Assembly: GCF_014633365.1 (NCBI RefSeq)
Contig: NC_068344.1
Location: forward strand, 36,578,670-36,642,669
Length of the DNA stretch: 64,000 nt
Source of the DNA: Diospyros lotus
Taxonomy: Eukaryota > Streptophyta > Magnoliopsida > Ericales > Ebenaceae
Direction: 5' to 3'
Shown: positions 10,593 to 29,168 of the stretch, one piece after another
How the letters are laid out: the number at the start of each line of letters is the position of its first letter
Position numbering within the stretch: position 1 is the stretch's first letter
Position numbers and translations under genes: made by a program
Notes under the pieces: model-generated
Told to the model about the DNA's origin: nothing
Database searches by the model: none
What the model saw: only the letters and a program-made list of their open reading frames with translations

Positions 10593-10953
10593 TGTCAAAC
10601 TTCCGATCTGACAAGGGAGAATTCTTGGTGCTCTGAGAAGAAGGAATAGAGAATTTAGGGGGAAAGAGGGGGTAAGAGAGAATTCAGAAATGAGAGGGAA
10701 GAGAGTTTGGAGGGAAACTAATTTCTAATTCAATCATCGTGTGGAATTAGGCGCAGATCAGTGTAATATATACTGATCTATGTCCAAATTTGGGCGCCAA
10801 AAATGGTTAGCCCTTAGTCCACTTGGCCTTTACACCTGTCACGTGCATGCTGGAACATTCCTCCAACTATGCCCGAACGCAACTTATTTTCTAACAAAGC
10901 CAACAATATCTAACTAGGCCAAACAGCCCACTAAACAGCATACTAATGTAACA
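10593..10953 (-). repeat. Gypsy 5' LTR, 361 bp
   Basis: On the minus strand it starts TGTTACATTAGTATGC and ends AAGTTTGACA, directly followed by AA and the primer-binding site. The right edge meets CAAGA, which is present once, uninterrupted, at the left edge of duplication unit 1. Confidence 0.75.
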
Positions 10954-12489
10954 CAAGAACACCTAAAAATTCAACCAAATATATAATTCAGGGTACCCTC
11001 TTTAGAGTTGATTTATTCTCCTATTCTTAGTCCCTTCCAAGCCAGCCATGGAATTGAAGTTTTTATTTTCTATTTTTACCTTTTTGAGATCTATCGGTGC
11101 TGCAGAAGTCGTTAAAAAATGGATCATGACTAATTTAGAGCCCTCTTCATGCGAACTTTGCCAACTAAATTGTGAACATTTTTGGTTACTTTTTTGAACA
11201 AGAGTTTCACACTTGGGTGTAATAAAAAATAAATTGTCTTTGGGGAGTTCAGGATGCTGAAATCACAATTTAGTCCTGGGCCTGGCAAGTTATGAATGCC
11301 TTGTTGAATGATGTAAAGTTTGTCTGTTGTTATGCTGAATTCTTCATTCAGACAGTGGATGTTATGATCTTCACACTTTGCAGTTGGAGCATTATGTTTG
11401 TTATTCAATACGCTGAGTTACTGTAGTAGCCTAGCAGAATATACTGGAGTTTAACTAGGCATTAGTCGATCAAGATTTACCATCTCTATGTGTAGTTATT
11501 GGTATTTTAGGGTAACTGTTGCACAGGTATACATGAAATATGTATTGTGAATAATATTTTACTTGTTTTATCTGTCCATTGTCGTGCAGCAGTTGCCTTT
11601 TCTTCTGAGCTCTGTTTTTTTTTTTTTTGGCATATACAATGTTATCTGACATGTTTTATCAGTTTATTTGAGCCTAGGAGTGAGTGTTCGGTCGGTTTGA
11701 TTACCGAATCGATCAAATTACTTAAACTGAATAAACTAAACTTGTGTAAAAAATCAAACCATACTGATTGAATAGATTCTCAAATCAAACAAATTAAAAA
11801 AATTAAAAAAAAAAAAAAACCTGACTGAAAAAAAAAAAGAGAAAAAACTAGAGACAACCAAAAAGAAAACTGAACCGAAAAATTGAAAAAACAAAGTGTA
11901 AAAACGATATTGTTTTTGATATTTTAGTTGGTTTGATTATATTAGTTTTTTTCAATACATAGATCGAGTAGCACTGAAATAATTGAAATTGTTAAATTTG
12001 AAAGTCAAATCAAATCGACTTATAATTTGAACCAAATTGAATTGAACGATTTTGGCCGATTTGATTAGATTAGTTTGGTTTAATAGAAATGTTAGCTCAC
12101 CTCAGTAGCTGTTGGTATATACCTTGTAATGACCATAATTAGGCTAATATGGTCTGGAATTGTGCACAAGGATGTTATGTTACAAAAGGTGAGAGAGTAT
12201 TCTGTTTCAGGTGGAGCTGCCTGGTTGATGATGTTCATGACTTCTTTGCATCAGTTCATTTTATTGCTGCAATGTTGAATGCTGCTAGTTTGCAAAGTTC
12301 AATTCATATTTCATGTAACAGAGAATTGACACTGCTGTGGTTTAAGGAGACTCAATTTCTTTTCCTTGCTTTTGTTGCAAGTGTGAGACTTTCACCCTGT
12401 TCTGTGTTGGATTTTGGGTCCATCACACCTATAAGAACAATTGGTTTTGACATGTGGGTGGGAAGCACCAGAAAGTTAAAAAAAAAAAA

Positions 12490-12980
12490 TCAAATTTATA
12501 TTTTTTTTCTTACATTTTTATTATTATTATTTTTTTGTGTGTGGTCATTCAAATTTTTGATTGTTTCGATTATATCTATAGACTTGTATTTTCAAATTAA
12601 GTTAATTCTAATAAATTTTTTTTCGTACGATAATTTAAACTTTTTATTGTTTCAATTATACTTTTAGATTTATATTTTTTTAGTTAATTTAACTCTTATA
12701 TTTTAATATAGACAGATTATGACTTGTTTTTCGTTATTTTACTTTATTTTATTTTTTTATATATAAAAATATAAGAGTTAAATTGACTCAAGAATGTAAA
12801 TTCATGGATATAGTTTTGAAATAATAAAAATTTTAAGTTGTTATATGAAAAAAATCAAAATATAATAATTAAATTAACTCAAAAATTAAGTTTAATTGTG
12901 TAATTAAAAAAATGAAAAATTTGAGTAATTATACCAAAAAAATCATGAAAATATAAGGATAAAAATATGAATTTGACCTA
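12490..12980. repeat. AT-rich fold-back repeat (unit 2 copy)
   Basis: Inverted repeat: TTAATTTAACTCTTATATTT near 12685 pairs with ATATAAGAGTTAAATTGAC near 12770. Same family as the copies near 4780, 21530 and 32770. No coding capacity. Confidence 0.5.
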
Positions 12981-13097
12981 AAAATTAAAAAAGAGCCATA
13001 AACATCAGTCACCCTTTAAGAAAAATCAAATGATTATCATGTATTTTAGATAATTTTGTATCTTGTCTTTTGTAAATTTTAGTTATTCAAGTGCAAA

Positions 13098-13134
<37 letters not shown>

Positions 13135-13365
13135 GTCTATCATGAGGTTTAAGTATAATTGTTGCATTGTTATACTTTAGTATTATCAATCTCTTTTTAA
13201 CTGGTTAAACTCAAATTATCATACAAAACCACATTACATACCAGAATTAGAAAAACAACTCAGGCTTTATTAACGAAGTTTACCTGTTAATAAAGGACCT
13301 CGGTTTTGGATGGAATTACGATTTTATCGGATAAATAGCGCCAGACATAACAGACAGGAGGAGGC

Positions 13366-14403
13366 ATGAGGCTGCCGCTGCTGCTTCAACTCCGTTCGCT
13401 CAACTCCAAGCCCCACTTCTACTCCTCAACTCTCCTCTCCGCCGGTCTCCGCCGCTTCATGGCCGCCGCCGCAGAGCAGGTGTCTCCGTCGACCACCCGT
13501 CTGGGCTGGATCGGCACCGGCGTGATGGGCCGGTCCATGTGCGGCCACCTGATCAAGGCCGGCTACACCCTCACCATCTTCACTCGTACCGCGTCCAAGG
13601 CCCAGGGCCTTATCGACGCCGGCGCCCACTGGGCCCCCTCCCCTCTCGCCGTCGCCGCCCAATCCGACGTTGTCTTCTCCATCGTCGGCTACCCCTCCGA
13701 CGTCCGCCACGTCCTCCTCCACCCCTCCTCCGGCGCCCTCGCCGGCCTCAGCCCCGGCGGCGTCCTCGTCGACATGACCACCTCCGACCCCTCCCTCGCC
13801 TCCGAAATCTCCGCCGCCGCCGCCTCCAAGTCCTGCTCCTCCATCGACGCCCCCGTCTCCGGCGGCGACCGCGGCGCCAAGAACGCCACCCTCTCCATCT
13901 TCGCCGGCGGCGACGAGCCCACCGTCCGCCGGCTCACCCCCATCTTCTCCCTCCTCGGCAAAGTCAACTACATGGGCGGGCCAGGCAAAGGCCAATTCGC
14001 GAAGCTCGCGAACCAAATCACCATCGCCTCGACGATGGTCGGCTTGGTGGAGGGATTGATTTATGCCCACAAAGCCGGCCTCGATTTATCCCTATATCTC
14101 GACGCAATTTCCACCGGAGCGGCCGGTTCCAAATCGCTTGACCTGTACGGAAGCAGGATATTGAAGAGGGACTTCGAGGCCGGATTCTTCGTCAATCACT
14201 TCGTGAAGGATTTGGGAATTTGTTTGAAGGAATGTCAGAACATGGGTCTTGCTTTGCCTGGACTGGCTCTTGCCCAGCAGCTCTATCTTTCTCTGAAAGC
14301 TCATGGAGAAGGCGATTTGGGCACCCAAGCGCTCATTCTGGCTCTCGAGCGGCTCAACAATGTGTCACTGGAGTCTGCTGCTTCTTCGGCCGGGCAGGCT
14401 TAG
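13366..14403 (+). CDS. Glyoxylate/succinic semialdehyde reductase-like beta-hydroxyacid dehydrogenase, copy 2 (complete)
   Basis: Intronless 345-aa protein, the intact copy. Residues 1-31 (MRLPLLLQLRSLNSKPHFYS and on) are rich in Arg, Leu and Ser with no acidic residue, a likely mitochondrial and/or plastid transit peptide. The Rossmann motif GxGxxG is at 50-55. FTRT (72-75) fits a preference for NADPH. DAPVSGGDRG (161-170) is the substrate loop, and Lys213 and Asn216 in KLANQ are the expected catalytic residues. The family reduces aldehydes such as glyoxylate or succinic semialdehyde, or oxidises 3-hydroxyisobutyrate. Best match in memory is Arabidopsis At4g29120, also intronless and next to hexokinase 1, as here. 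The substrate cannot be settled from sequence. Confidence 0.93.
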   Translation: MRLPLLLQLRSLNSKPHFYSSTLLSAGLRRFMAAAAEQVSPSTTRLGWIGTGVMGRSMCGHLIKAGYTLTIFTRTASKAQGLIDAGAHWAPSPLAVAAQSDVVFSIVGYPSDVRHVLLHPSSGALAGLSPGGVLVDMTTSDPSLASEISAAAASKSCSSIDAPVSGGDRGAKNATLSIFAGGDEPTVRRLTPIFSLLGKVNYMGGPGKGQFAKLANQITIASTMVGLVEGLIYAHKAGLDLSLYLDAISTGAAGSKSLDLYGSRILKRDFEAGFFVNHFVKDLGICLKECQNMGLALPGLALAQQLYLSLKAHGEGDLGTQALILALERLNNVSLESAASSAGQA

Positions 14404-14680
14404 ATGCAAACCGGTAAAACTTGCATCTTGATTGGAGAATTTGGACTTACAGTGTGTACTTTTTTTGTTTGTTAAAACATGTTTTGACTGGTGGGATTGT
14501 ATGGATCGAAGTTTCCTTTGATGAACAAGATAATCTTCCTGAAAATACTGTCTTGCATCTTATTGGGATCTTGCAATGATGCTAAATTTGGTCTAGACTT
14601 ACTGATGTTTAAAGAGAGTTTTGGCCCTTTGGGGGACTAGAACCAGAAGGGCACGTTTTGTTTTGAAGTTGAAATTGAAA

Positions 14681-15214
14681 AGGGTATCATATTCTTGAAA
14701 GTTCTCTCTCTCTTTTCTTTTCCTTGGCTGGACTTTGGATCATGCAATGCAATATTTATCATACAAAAAGGCGAATGTTACTGTAGAAATAAATTGGGAT
14801 GGTTAAAACCATTCCTTATCGCCAGGCGAATACGTGTTGAGAACTACCAAGTAGCTAACATCTTGACTGTACCAGCAGATCAGATTGTTACCTTATTTGC
14901 ATTGCATTGTATTACTACTACTACTACCACTAGTGGTGGAAGAACGGATGTATTCTTCTGCCTAACCGCAGCTGTTTGAGAAAAACATCCTCAATCCCTC
15001 ACTTTTATTCGTCTTGTCTAATGAGAAAATGGAATAGTTCACTAGTAACAATACACCTTTCAGACCCAGGGAAACAAAAAAAAAAAAAAAACCAAACAGG
15101 CAACAGCTCGATGCATGAACCTTAAATAAAGGGTTTGCTAGCACCATGTCTTTGAAGGAGAAAATATACAATGACTAAAACATTCAAAACCCCCTTTACC
15201 AGAAGTACACTTTG
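14681..15214. other. Between dehydrogenase and hexokinase 3' ends
   Basis: Convergent intergenic DNA with a CT-rich run and the probable hexokinase 3' UTR on the minus strand. No gene or repeat recognised. Confidence 0.5.
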
Positions 15215-21040
<5,826 letters not shown>

Positions 21041-23955
21041 GACTAAAAACCCACTCGAATCTCGCTCCCCCCTTCGATTCTGTCTCTTGATTATTGAAAA
21101 AGCCCTGGTGAGAAAGTGGGGCGACTGAATATTTTGACAGAGAGACAAAATGGAGGAGTTTTCTCGGGAAACTGAAGGAAAGCAACAACATTAAAAAGAG
21201 GGCCTTCTGCCTTTTTTTTTTGGGTCACTCTTTCGATCTTATCTCCACCACCCATCTGTCTGTATCTATGAAATCAGCCATTGCCAAGGCAAATTCGATT
21301 TGATCTTTGCTTTGGCTCCATTAATTTTGATTTCCTTTATACATATAGGATTTGGAAAGAATTACCGAACCACGGCGCGGCCACCCTTTTCATTACAGCC
21401 CACCGTCTCCAAGTCCAAGCCTTTGTTTTCCCGTCATCAATTGCTTCAAATAGAAATTTCCATTTTGTGTATTTCTTCTTTGGTTATAATATCATTATTA
21501 TTATTATCTAAAAAGAAAACTCATAATTTTAGTTCGTTATTATTGTTAGGCTTTGATTTATATTTTTGAATTAATTTAATATCAATATTTTTATATATAA
21601 AAAAATAAAATACTAAATTATATGTCATACTCTATTTATATCAAAATATAAAAATTAAATTAATTTAAAAAAATAAATTCAGAAATATAACTAAAATGAT
21701 GAAAAGTTTGAATTGCAATAAAAAAAAGAGTTAAAATATAAAAAATAAATTAATTTAAAAATACAGATATATTTATATACTAAGATAAAATATCATTACA
21801 AATATCAAAATTAATTGTCTCAATAAGATCTTCAATCAAACAAATACAACGGTTTCATCTTGTAATTGACTTTGACTTCAAATTTTCACAGTCAGCACCC
21901 ACTCAGCTTCCAAAGTCTATCTTTATTAATATTCAACTGAGTCTCTGTTGCTTTACTCAATCAATTTTCTTTTTAAAGAATAATATTCACTTAGCCACCA
22001 TACTACGCAAATAATTAAATAAATTGTATCACCACGTGACTTGTTATTTAATTATATTTTTAATATTTTATAACTGGTAATCGAACAACATAATTTTTAA
22101 ATAAGACTGATAAACTAAAATTTATGTAATCAATAATAAAATAAATTTTTGATATATAATATATTTTTTTAAGTACATAAAACATTAAAACACCAAACTA
22201 AACTAAGCTACACAAAAGTTTCCCCAAAATAATTAGCTCCTAAAGAATTTATAGAAGCGTGACAGTGCCTATTATTTTGTGGCAGAATAGTGATTGAAAA
22301 ACTTAAGTGGTTTCTTGAACTTAAATAAAAAGTGAAATTTGGATTAAATTAAATATTAGATGTTAAATTTAATGAATAAATACTAACAATTAAAATTATT
22401 ATTGCTCAAATACAATAATAAATTTCTTCGTGCGGGAAAGTGTCTTGATCAGAGTTGGCAAATGACCTACAATAAAGAAACTGGTTAGGAGCGCAATTGA
22501 GTCTTACATTGCAAACTCTCTAATACTTAAGTCTCTTGGATGAAGTATATAAAACTAATAAAGTTGTAATTTTCTATAGAGTTGTGAGCATACCATTATT
22601 AGATAAAGAGTCTTTTATTTATGGAGGGAGGAGACTAATAGGTAGAGGGAGATCCACAATCTTCAACGAGCATTTCAGGCTCTTTTTCATATTTGTAAGC
22701 AATGATATCAGAGATATGCAAGAGTCTTCTAAATAATAGTGACCCAGTAATGCATGAATTCTCGAAATGGTCTCTCAATTACCTCAAAAGAGGCCCTAGG
22801 GTGAGATCACTTGGTCTTAGTCATTTGATCTTGATTACTCGGCCAGCGTTCTTGGTCTCAATTATTTGATGAATTCATGTATCTTTAGCTTGTTTATGTG
22901 AATTTCCTCTTCCAATAGACTTTTAGATCTCTTTCTTAGGGTTTGAACTTATCTTTGGCATGATCCCACTTTCTTGGACATAACAAAAATAAATTTGAGA
23001 ACCACTAAATTTTTTAAATTTTGCCTTTTGTAGCCATGTGAATGTCAATGATTTCAAAATAGGAGAGACAAATGCCCGCAAAATTAGGTTTAAGTCGGCC
23101 GGCCTTATCACATAAGGATTGGGTCGGTCCACTATACCTTCGGCTTCCTGGGGTCTCTGCCCCAAATTTGAATTGTGAAAACTGAAAAGAGGACTGGGAC
23201 CTGCCCTGAAAGTGGCAGTTCCCATTTATGTTCTTTGCGGAATAAGAACAAGTTGCACAGACAAAACCCTATTGCAGAGCCTCAATCTCATGCTCTGTAC
23301 CCATCAAACTTAATCTCAAATCCCATCTCTCACTGTTGATTGGGACATCTCATTTCATATTCAAGAGAAATGCCAAGTCCCGTTTGGTAGGGTTCTAAAA
23401 CTTCCTAATTCCAAAACCAACTTACTTTGAGTCCTAATTTGATTGATTGGTTCCAAGAGTCTGTTCTTGGAAATCAATCTCAAGGAATATGAGCAAACAG
23501 ATATTTTCTTTGAAATTAAAATTCATTTCCATGTGAAATGAAAACCAAGATGTTTTCAAGATTCCTGGGTCCGAAAACACACACACACACCCTCGAAAAG
23601 AAAATTAAAAGTAGTGTACAAATATGACATTCTCTTCTCGTTCCCAAAGAGAGAACCCAGTGGGACACCCTTTCGTAGGGACTTCACAATGTAGAAAATC
23701 TTGTCCAAGAGGCCCATCTCAACCTTCAACTTGTAGGCATATTATTTATATTTGAGCTTTATACATAGACCCTTCAGAATAGCAAAACCCCCGGGTACAT
23801 GGCAGAAATCATCTACGAAGTTCAAAGATTTCCCATCTGATAATTTTTGGGCACAGGAACTAGATGTACAGAAATCACCAGTGCTAGAAACCAAAACCAC
23901 CAGTGCGTAAAGAATGATTGGTGGTAGAGACCAGAGTCAATAAAACGTACCGAAA
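21041..23955. other. Intergenic; divergent promoter side of hexokinase, fold-back repeat
   Basis: AT-rich. Contains the hexokinase promoter and 5' leader on the minus strand, an AT-rich fold-back copy at about 21530-21770, and otherwise no gene I can support. An open stretch at 22923-23225 (-) is not recognisable. Confidence 0.45.
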
Positions 23956-26250
23956 CTATCCACCAAGTTCTGCGGCAGTTGGAATCACAGGCACCAGAAA
24001 ATTCCCAAATTGAGAATCAAAGACCTTGAAGTTTCCCATGCAACCGTCCTGTTGTGCCTGCGCTACTGCACTATGCTTGGCCTGCTGAATCTTGAGATGC
24101 ATGCTCGTTTGAAGTGCATGAACCTGCATATCAAGTAACAGTAAAGAGGTGCAGTTTGAAAAATTACTAATCGAGTCCATAAGTTTGAAGGACTAAAAAC
24201 CAAGGTGGTTCTGCATACGGTTGACAATGCTGGAACTTCATCTTTCTTTGTTGCAGACAAGGAATTATTCCTGTTTGCAGAGAGTTAAACGTTAGTAGCA
24301 GGTTCATTCAGAGTATAGAATGCAATACAGAAGGGTTAACCTTTAAAATTGTACAAAGATCAATACAAAAGACATGACCAAGAGTTAATACAAATAAGAA
24401 CACCAACTCAGTTTGACATATTTTATCCCTATCACCAAGGCTCCCTATGTTTCATTTATGTCAAAAGCATGAAAAATTGTTTCACTTTTGGAAGATATTT
24501 GCCAAAAGAAATGGGGATAAAAAGAATTCTTTTTACAAAAAATAAACACTTTCTCGGTAAAATATTTTACATTGAAATACTTTTTTTGCATAGGAAATAT
24601 TTTTCCACTTGAAATTTGAAAGATATTTATCATTGTTTAGTACAGGAAAAACAATGTTTCTTTTGAGAGCCAAAAATGAACAAAGAACCATGGAAGGGGG
24701 CAAAACTGAACAAGAAAAATTCAATTGTCTACATGCAGGCATAAATCATCTACGAATTGCACAAAAGGAGGACTAAGAGCAACCAAATTGAGGGCCAATT
24801 TGGTGTCCAACAGTGGTTTACACCAAAAATTTTAACACCATTTCGGTGTTGTCTCCAATGTATAACACTAAATTGGTGTGAAAGAGAATCTTTAAAGAAT
24901 ATTCTATAGATAAATATTTAATAAATATTAATTAATTAATTTAACTTAGTATTATATTATTGAATTTTTGCATTAAGAATATTTTCTTTCTATTAAGTAA
25001 TTATTAAAATAAAAAAATTCATATACATAAACAAAAATAGTTCATTTTATAATAATATGGTATTTATAAAATATATTCAATATTATACTCATTTTATAGA
25101 CTTAATAAAATATTTTCATTGGTATATATTTTTTATAACAATTTAATTTATATTTCTAATTATTAATCAAAATATACAAATATAATAAAAGTGATAAAGG
25201 ATATAAAGGGAATAAGTTGTTTTGAAGTTATACAAAGAGGGGTAAAATTGAAAATAAAATGAAAAAAAAAATTTGGTGTTGATGAATAGTATAACACCAA
25301 ATTTGGTGTTATACTATTCACTCAACACCAAATTTGGTGATTGAAAATTGTGCCCAACACCGTTTTGATGTATTCATTGGAGTTCATTTTGCGTCAAATT
25401 ACAATTGGTGTTGCAATTGGCACATTCATTGGAGGATGCTCTAAGAGAGAAAGGAGGACCCTCTCTCAACCAAGACAATAAGAGCCAGGAATAGATCCTT
25501 TGCCACTACGAACTGAACTCTACACTCATTCCAAAGCTCTCAAATTCCTTTTGCGCCAAATGAACCACATGGGCCAAGAATAGTCCAGGGTAACTCGTAT
25601 ATATAATTCTTCTTCTAAAGGGAAAAAAGTATATTTTTAAGCTTTTAGACAATCATCATTCAACTAATCTCAATCCTCAAATCCTAATAAACCATCAAAT
25701 AAACTTACCATTGATTTTATGCAAGCCCATTATCAGATGATCCAGTATTAAATTCAATATAAACATAATTCACCCTTGCCAATCGTCACTATTATCACCG
25801 TCCATTCTTTTATGATCAAACCTGCTGAATGTGTTCCCCTTTAAAAAAATAAAAATAAAAGAAGAAAAATAACCTTTTATCTAGCCAAAAAAAGCACAAT
25901 CTTTTTGGGTTAAATCTTTGTTTTTTTTATAGAAAAAGCGTAACTCTGCAACTCAAATTGCACAAGATCCAATAAAACAAAATAAACACAACACTTCGCT
26001 TGCAGAAAAAATCAAACGATGTCCTATAAGCATCGAATTAAGCAAAGGACGATGAGAATTACCAATAAAGCTAATCACATGCTCCTTCACCGAGCGTTGA
26101 GGAAGCAAAAACATAAAACATAATTCAATACAAATTCGAATACTGACGAATCTACAGAACGGAAAAACAGCAAAGATATGAAGTGAATTGAAGGGTTGAT
26201 TACCTGCGAAGCGGCGGGGGTTCGATCTTCCTCCTCTTCGGTTCAGTCAT
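23956..26250 (-). CDS. Unrecognised small plant protein, 88 aa, three exons
   Basis: Minus-strand model: exons 26250-26204, 24270-24219 and 24123-23956. Splice sites are CGCAG|GTAATC, GCAAACAG|GAATAA, TCAACC|GTATGC and ATATGCAG|GTTCAT. Phases fit and give 267 bp with a TAG stop. The protein starts MTEPKRRKIEPPP (a basic, nuclear-signal-like stretch), has a middle Gln/Ala/His-rich helix (LQTSMHLKIQQAKHSAVAQA) and ends FGNFLVPVIPTAAELGG, which looks conserved. No catalytic motif, signal peptide or membrane segment is seen. I do not recognise the family. The long first intron (1.9 kb) carries a MITE. The clean phase and splice agreement argue for a real gene; extra exons cannot be excluded. Confidence 0.7.
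24777..25441. mobile_element. Tourist-like MITE, 665 bp, in an intron
   Basis: Ends GAGCAACC and GGATGCTC are inverted, with TAA on both sides (24774-24776 and 25442-25444), as in PIF/Harbinger elements. Internal AACACCAAATTTGGTGTT palindromes and scattered AACACC/GGTGTT motifs recur near both ends. No open frame. It lies in intron 1 of the 88-aa gene. Confidence 0.72.
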
Positions 26251-29168
26251 CGTTCCCGCGTTTCAGAATTCCTCCACCCTTTTCCCACAGAGCCCTAACC
26301 GCAATAGATTGTGAACAAACTCCAAAGGGCCCATGGTTATGTTATACAGGGCCAAGCCCTTCCAAAATTGGGGTCTTCTTTATTTACTAGCCCAATTAGT
26401 GAGGCCCAAAGTGAATAGATGGGCCAAAGCCTGTGAGAAACATGCAAATTTAACTGATTTGCATTAATCACTAGGAGGCTTTTTCATTGCTTGTTGGGCT
26501 TTGTTTGAGGCCAGTTTAAGAAACTAATGTTTAATTATTATTAACCTAGGTTATATAGGAATGGAAACAAAAAATAAATACCATATGAAATTGAAATAAG
26601 GAACTATATTTTTTAAAAAAGTTGAAAATGAAAATGCGAAAAACATGTAAATAAAAAAAATATAAGAGACTTTTTGTAAATATAATTTTTAATATAAAAA
26701 AATAATTATTCAATCTAAAAATAGTCATCCCCTATCTCGAATCTCTTTGTGCATGGAAAAACATTTTCAAGATTACGAAAATGGTGCAGAAACTTTTTTG
26801 GTATTCCTTAACATTTTAGTATCGAAAACGTCGAAACGACATCCCAAAACATTCTCGTGCATCATAATTATTGACTCACATATCATAATGACCATTGGTA
26901 GTGTATTAGTGTTAATTATAATACTATTCCATATAGGGTTACAATAAATATTATAATCTTATCCTATATATTGACGAATAAAGCTTAGCTTCAAAAAGAA
27001 TCAACACGAAATATAATTTCATGAAATATATATATATATATTATAGAAAAGATAAGAGTCATGTGGCATGAATCAGATAATGCCACATAACCACAGCTTA
27101 AATCGTAGGCCACTAAGGCCTATGCATAGGGTCATAGGGCCTCAGGGAAAGAGGGGCCACAAAAAAAATGACTTCATATCATTTGAAATTTTATTTTACA
27201 ATAATTTTTTATTTAAATTCATCTTCTGTTTATTTTGTTATTTCATTTAGATGAAGAGTTCCTAAATTCTCCAAATTTACATATCATTTTTTAATATTAA
27301 ATAATGAATATAGTATTCAAAATCACAATTATGTTTTTTGATATTGATAGTTTGAATTTATTGTCATAATTAAACATTTCAAAATAAATTATAAAAGCAC
27401 CCCTCGATACTAAATTTTATAAAACATGTAATTTTTTTTGCAAATATATGGATAACTTATATCATATTATTAACCATTATTTTTACTGTAGTTTTAGTAA
27501 AAAGAAATTTTTAACATTAAAATTAATAAGATCTTATTTACGTTAAACTATGATACAATAAAAATTAAGTAATTTAATTATATTATAAATTAAAAAAATA
27601 TTTTTTAAAATTAAATATAAAATTTTAATTAATAATTTTACATCTCAAAATTAAAAAAATAAATTTTAATATTTATTTATATTATTAAAAGATCTCTAAA
27701 ATATTTATTTAAGTTTACAAATATTCCTAACACGTTTTCCAAATTTTGTCACTTTTGACATGTGACATTGTAGACGGCGGCCGACCTGGCGGTGGTCCAC
27801 CCAGTCGGCGGACACTTGGGATGGGCTAAGAAAGGCAGGCCGGCTGGTGTGGTGGTGGTGGTGGTGTTGACATCCTCCCAATCAATTAATTGCTTCCTCC
27901 CTATATTGGCTCTAACCTCTAAAGTTTATACTTAATTATAATTAGTTCATGTTAGGAGTATTCTCACTAGAGACCACTTTTAATTACATATAATTTTATT
28001 ATTTTTTGGTGTTATATTAATAAAAATAGTTAATATATATGACACCCCTTTAATAATTTAAAAATGTATCATTTAGTTCTTAATATACAAAACGTCAATA
28101 TTCGATATCTCAATTATTAAAAATTATTATTTTAAAACTTTACTGTGACATAACGTTAGTGTATTGCATGTATAAACTTATCCGTTTTCGTAAGTGACAC
28201 ATTATGTAAATGCCTAGTTAATAGTATTTGAATAGGTTAACCGATTTGTTATATTCTTTCAATAATTAAAAAATATGACATTTGTTTCATAATGTGTAAA
28301 ATATCAAAATTTTATATCTTAATTATAAAAAATTATTGTTTTAAATTCTTATGCTAAGACACAAAAAAGAATATAAATAAGAGAATGAGAGAACGATTGA
28401 ATCGGGTTCAACAAAGAGAAATGATTTAAATATTTGTGATTTAGTTTTTATTTTAAAAATTATGGATAATTTGATTTTTTTAAAATTTTAATCTAAAATG
28501 TCCCGTAAACATGACTTTTTTATGATATAGTATTTTTTTTTTTTTTACGTATATGCTCTATGTGACTTAGATAATAACTTTGATTAGTCTAAGTAAAGTA
28601 TGGACTTAAAATAATAATTTTTAATTATTGAGATATAAAATTTTATTTTTTATATATTAAAAATTAAATATTATATTTTTAATTATTAAAAAACATAACA
28701 AATCAATGAAATTATTCAAATAATTACCAACTTGGGATGATTGTCCTTGTATTGCTCCTGATGTTTGTGCCTTTAATTATGTTAGAAAAAATAAATTACA
28801 TGTTAAATTTTATACTTTAATAAGAATGAAAATCGAACTCACAATCTACTAGATTGATATTCATGTATTATTCATCCAACCACTCCATCTATATCCCCCG
28901 TGCACGCTGTGTGTGTCAAATAATTACCAACTTATCATTTAGGCAAACTGAATCTGTCACCCAGGGAAACGCTTCCAGGATTGCGTTTAATCCCTTAGAC
29001 ATGGGATTGATTTATCCCAGGCATGAAAGGGCATGCTTCGACGAAAATACCCTTGTTAGGTTTTATACCTTCCAAAAAAGTTGTTTTGGCGTATACTTTC
29101 CAAAGTTGTTGTTTTGGAGTGGTCTATAAAGTAAATAGTATTTGAGTAACTAAAGTATTATCACCCAT
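26251..29168. other. Gene-poor AT-rich stretch with a GC-rich island
   Basis: No gene supported. A short GC-rich patch at about 27770-27860 stands out (GGCGGCCGACCTGGCGG, then a GGT/GTG repeat). 28790-28870 on the minus strand has SINE-like box A/box B spacing (GAGTGGTTGGATG and GAGTTCGATT), too degenerate to call. Confidence 0.4.
28020..28700. repeat. AT-rich inverted/direct repeat cluster, MITE-like
   Basis: A segment with ATATCTCAATTATTAAAAAT (about 28098) recurs inverted near 28610-28690 and again as a direct, diverged copy near 28230-28360. The roughly 680-bp fold-back fits a decayed MITE. Ends and target duplication are not clear. Confidence 0.4.

Larger units (their letters stand above)
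7405..10953 (-). mobile_element. Truncated, decayed Ty3/gypsy retrotransposon
   Basis: Read on the minus strand: LTR (10953-10593), primer-binding site, gag, protease, reverse transcriptase and RNase H, then an abrupt end soon after RNase H at the border with duplication unit 1. Integrase, chromodomain region and 3' LTR are absent. Several frameshifts and stops break gag-pol. The LTR end at 10953 abuts CAAGAACACC, the first bases of duplication unit 2. The RT and RNase H text resembles plant chromoviruses, and the short LTR would suit a Reina-like clade, but that is only a guess. Confidence 0.9.
10954..14680. repeat. Tandem segmental duplication, unit 2
   Basis: Second copy of 2671-7404, without the solo LTR and MITE. 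Its left edge is the gypsy LTR terminus. Its right edge (GTTGAAATTG near 14680) continues into single-copy DNA that leads to the hexokinase gene, so this right flank is the native one. Confidence 0.93.
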
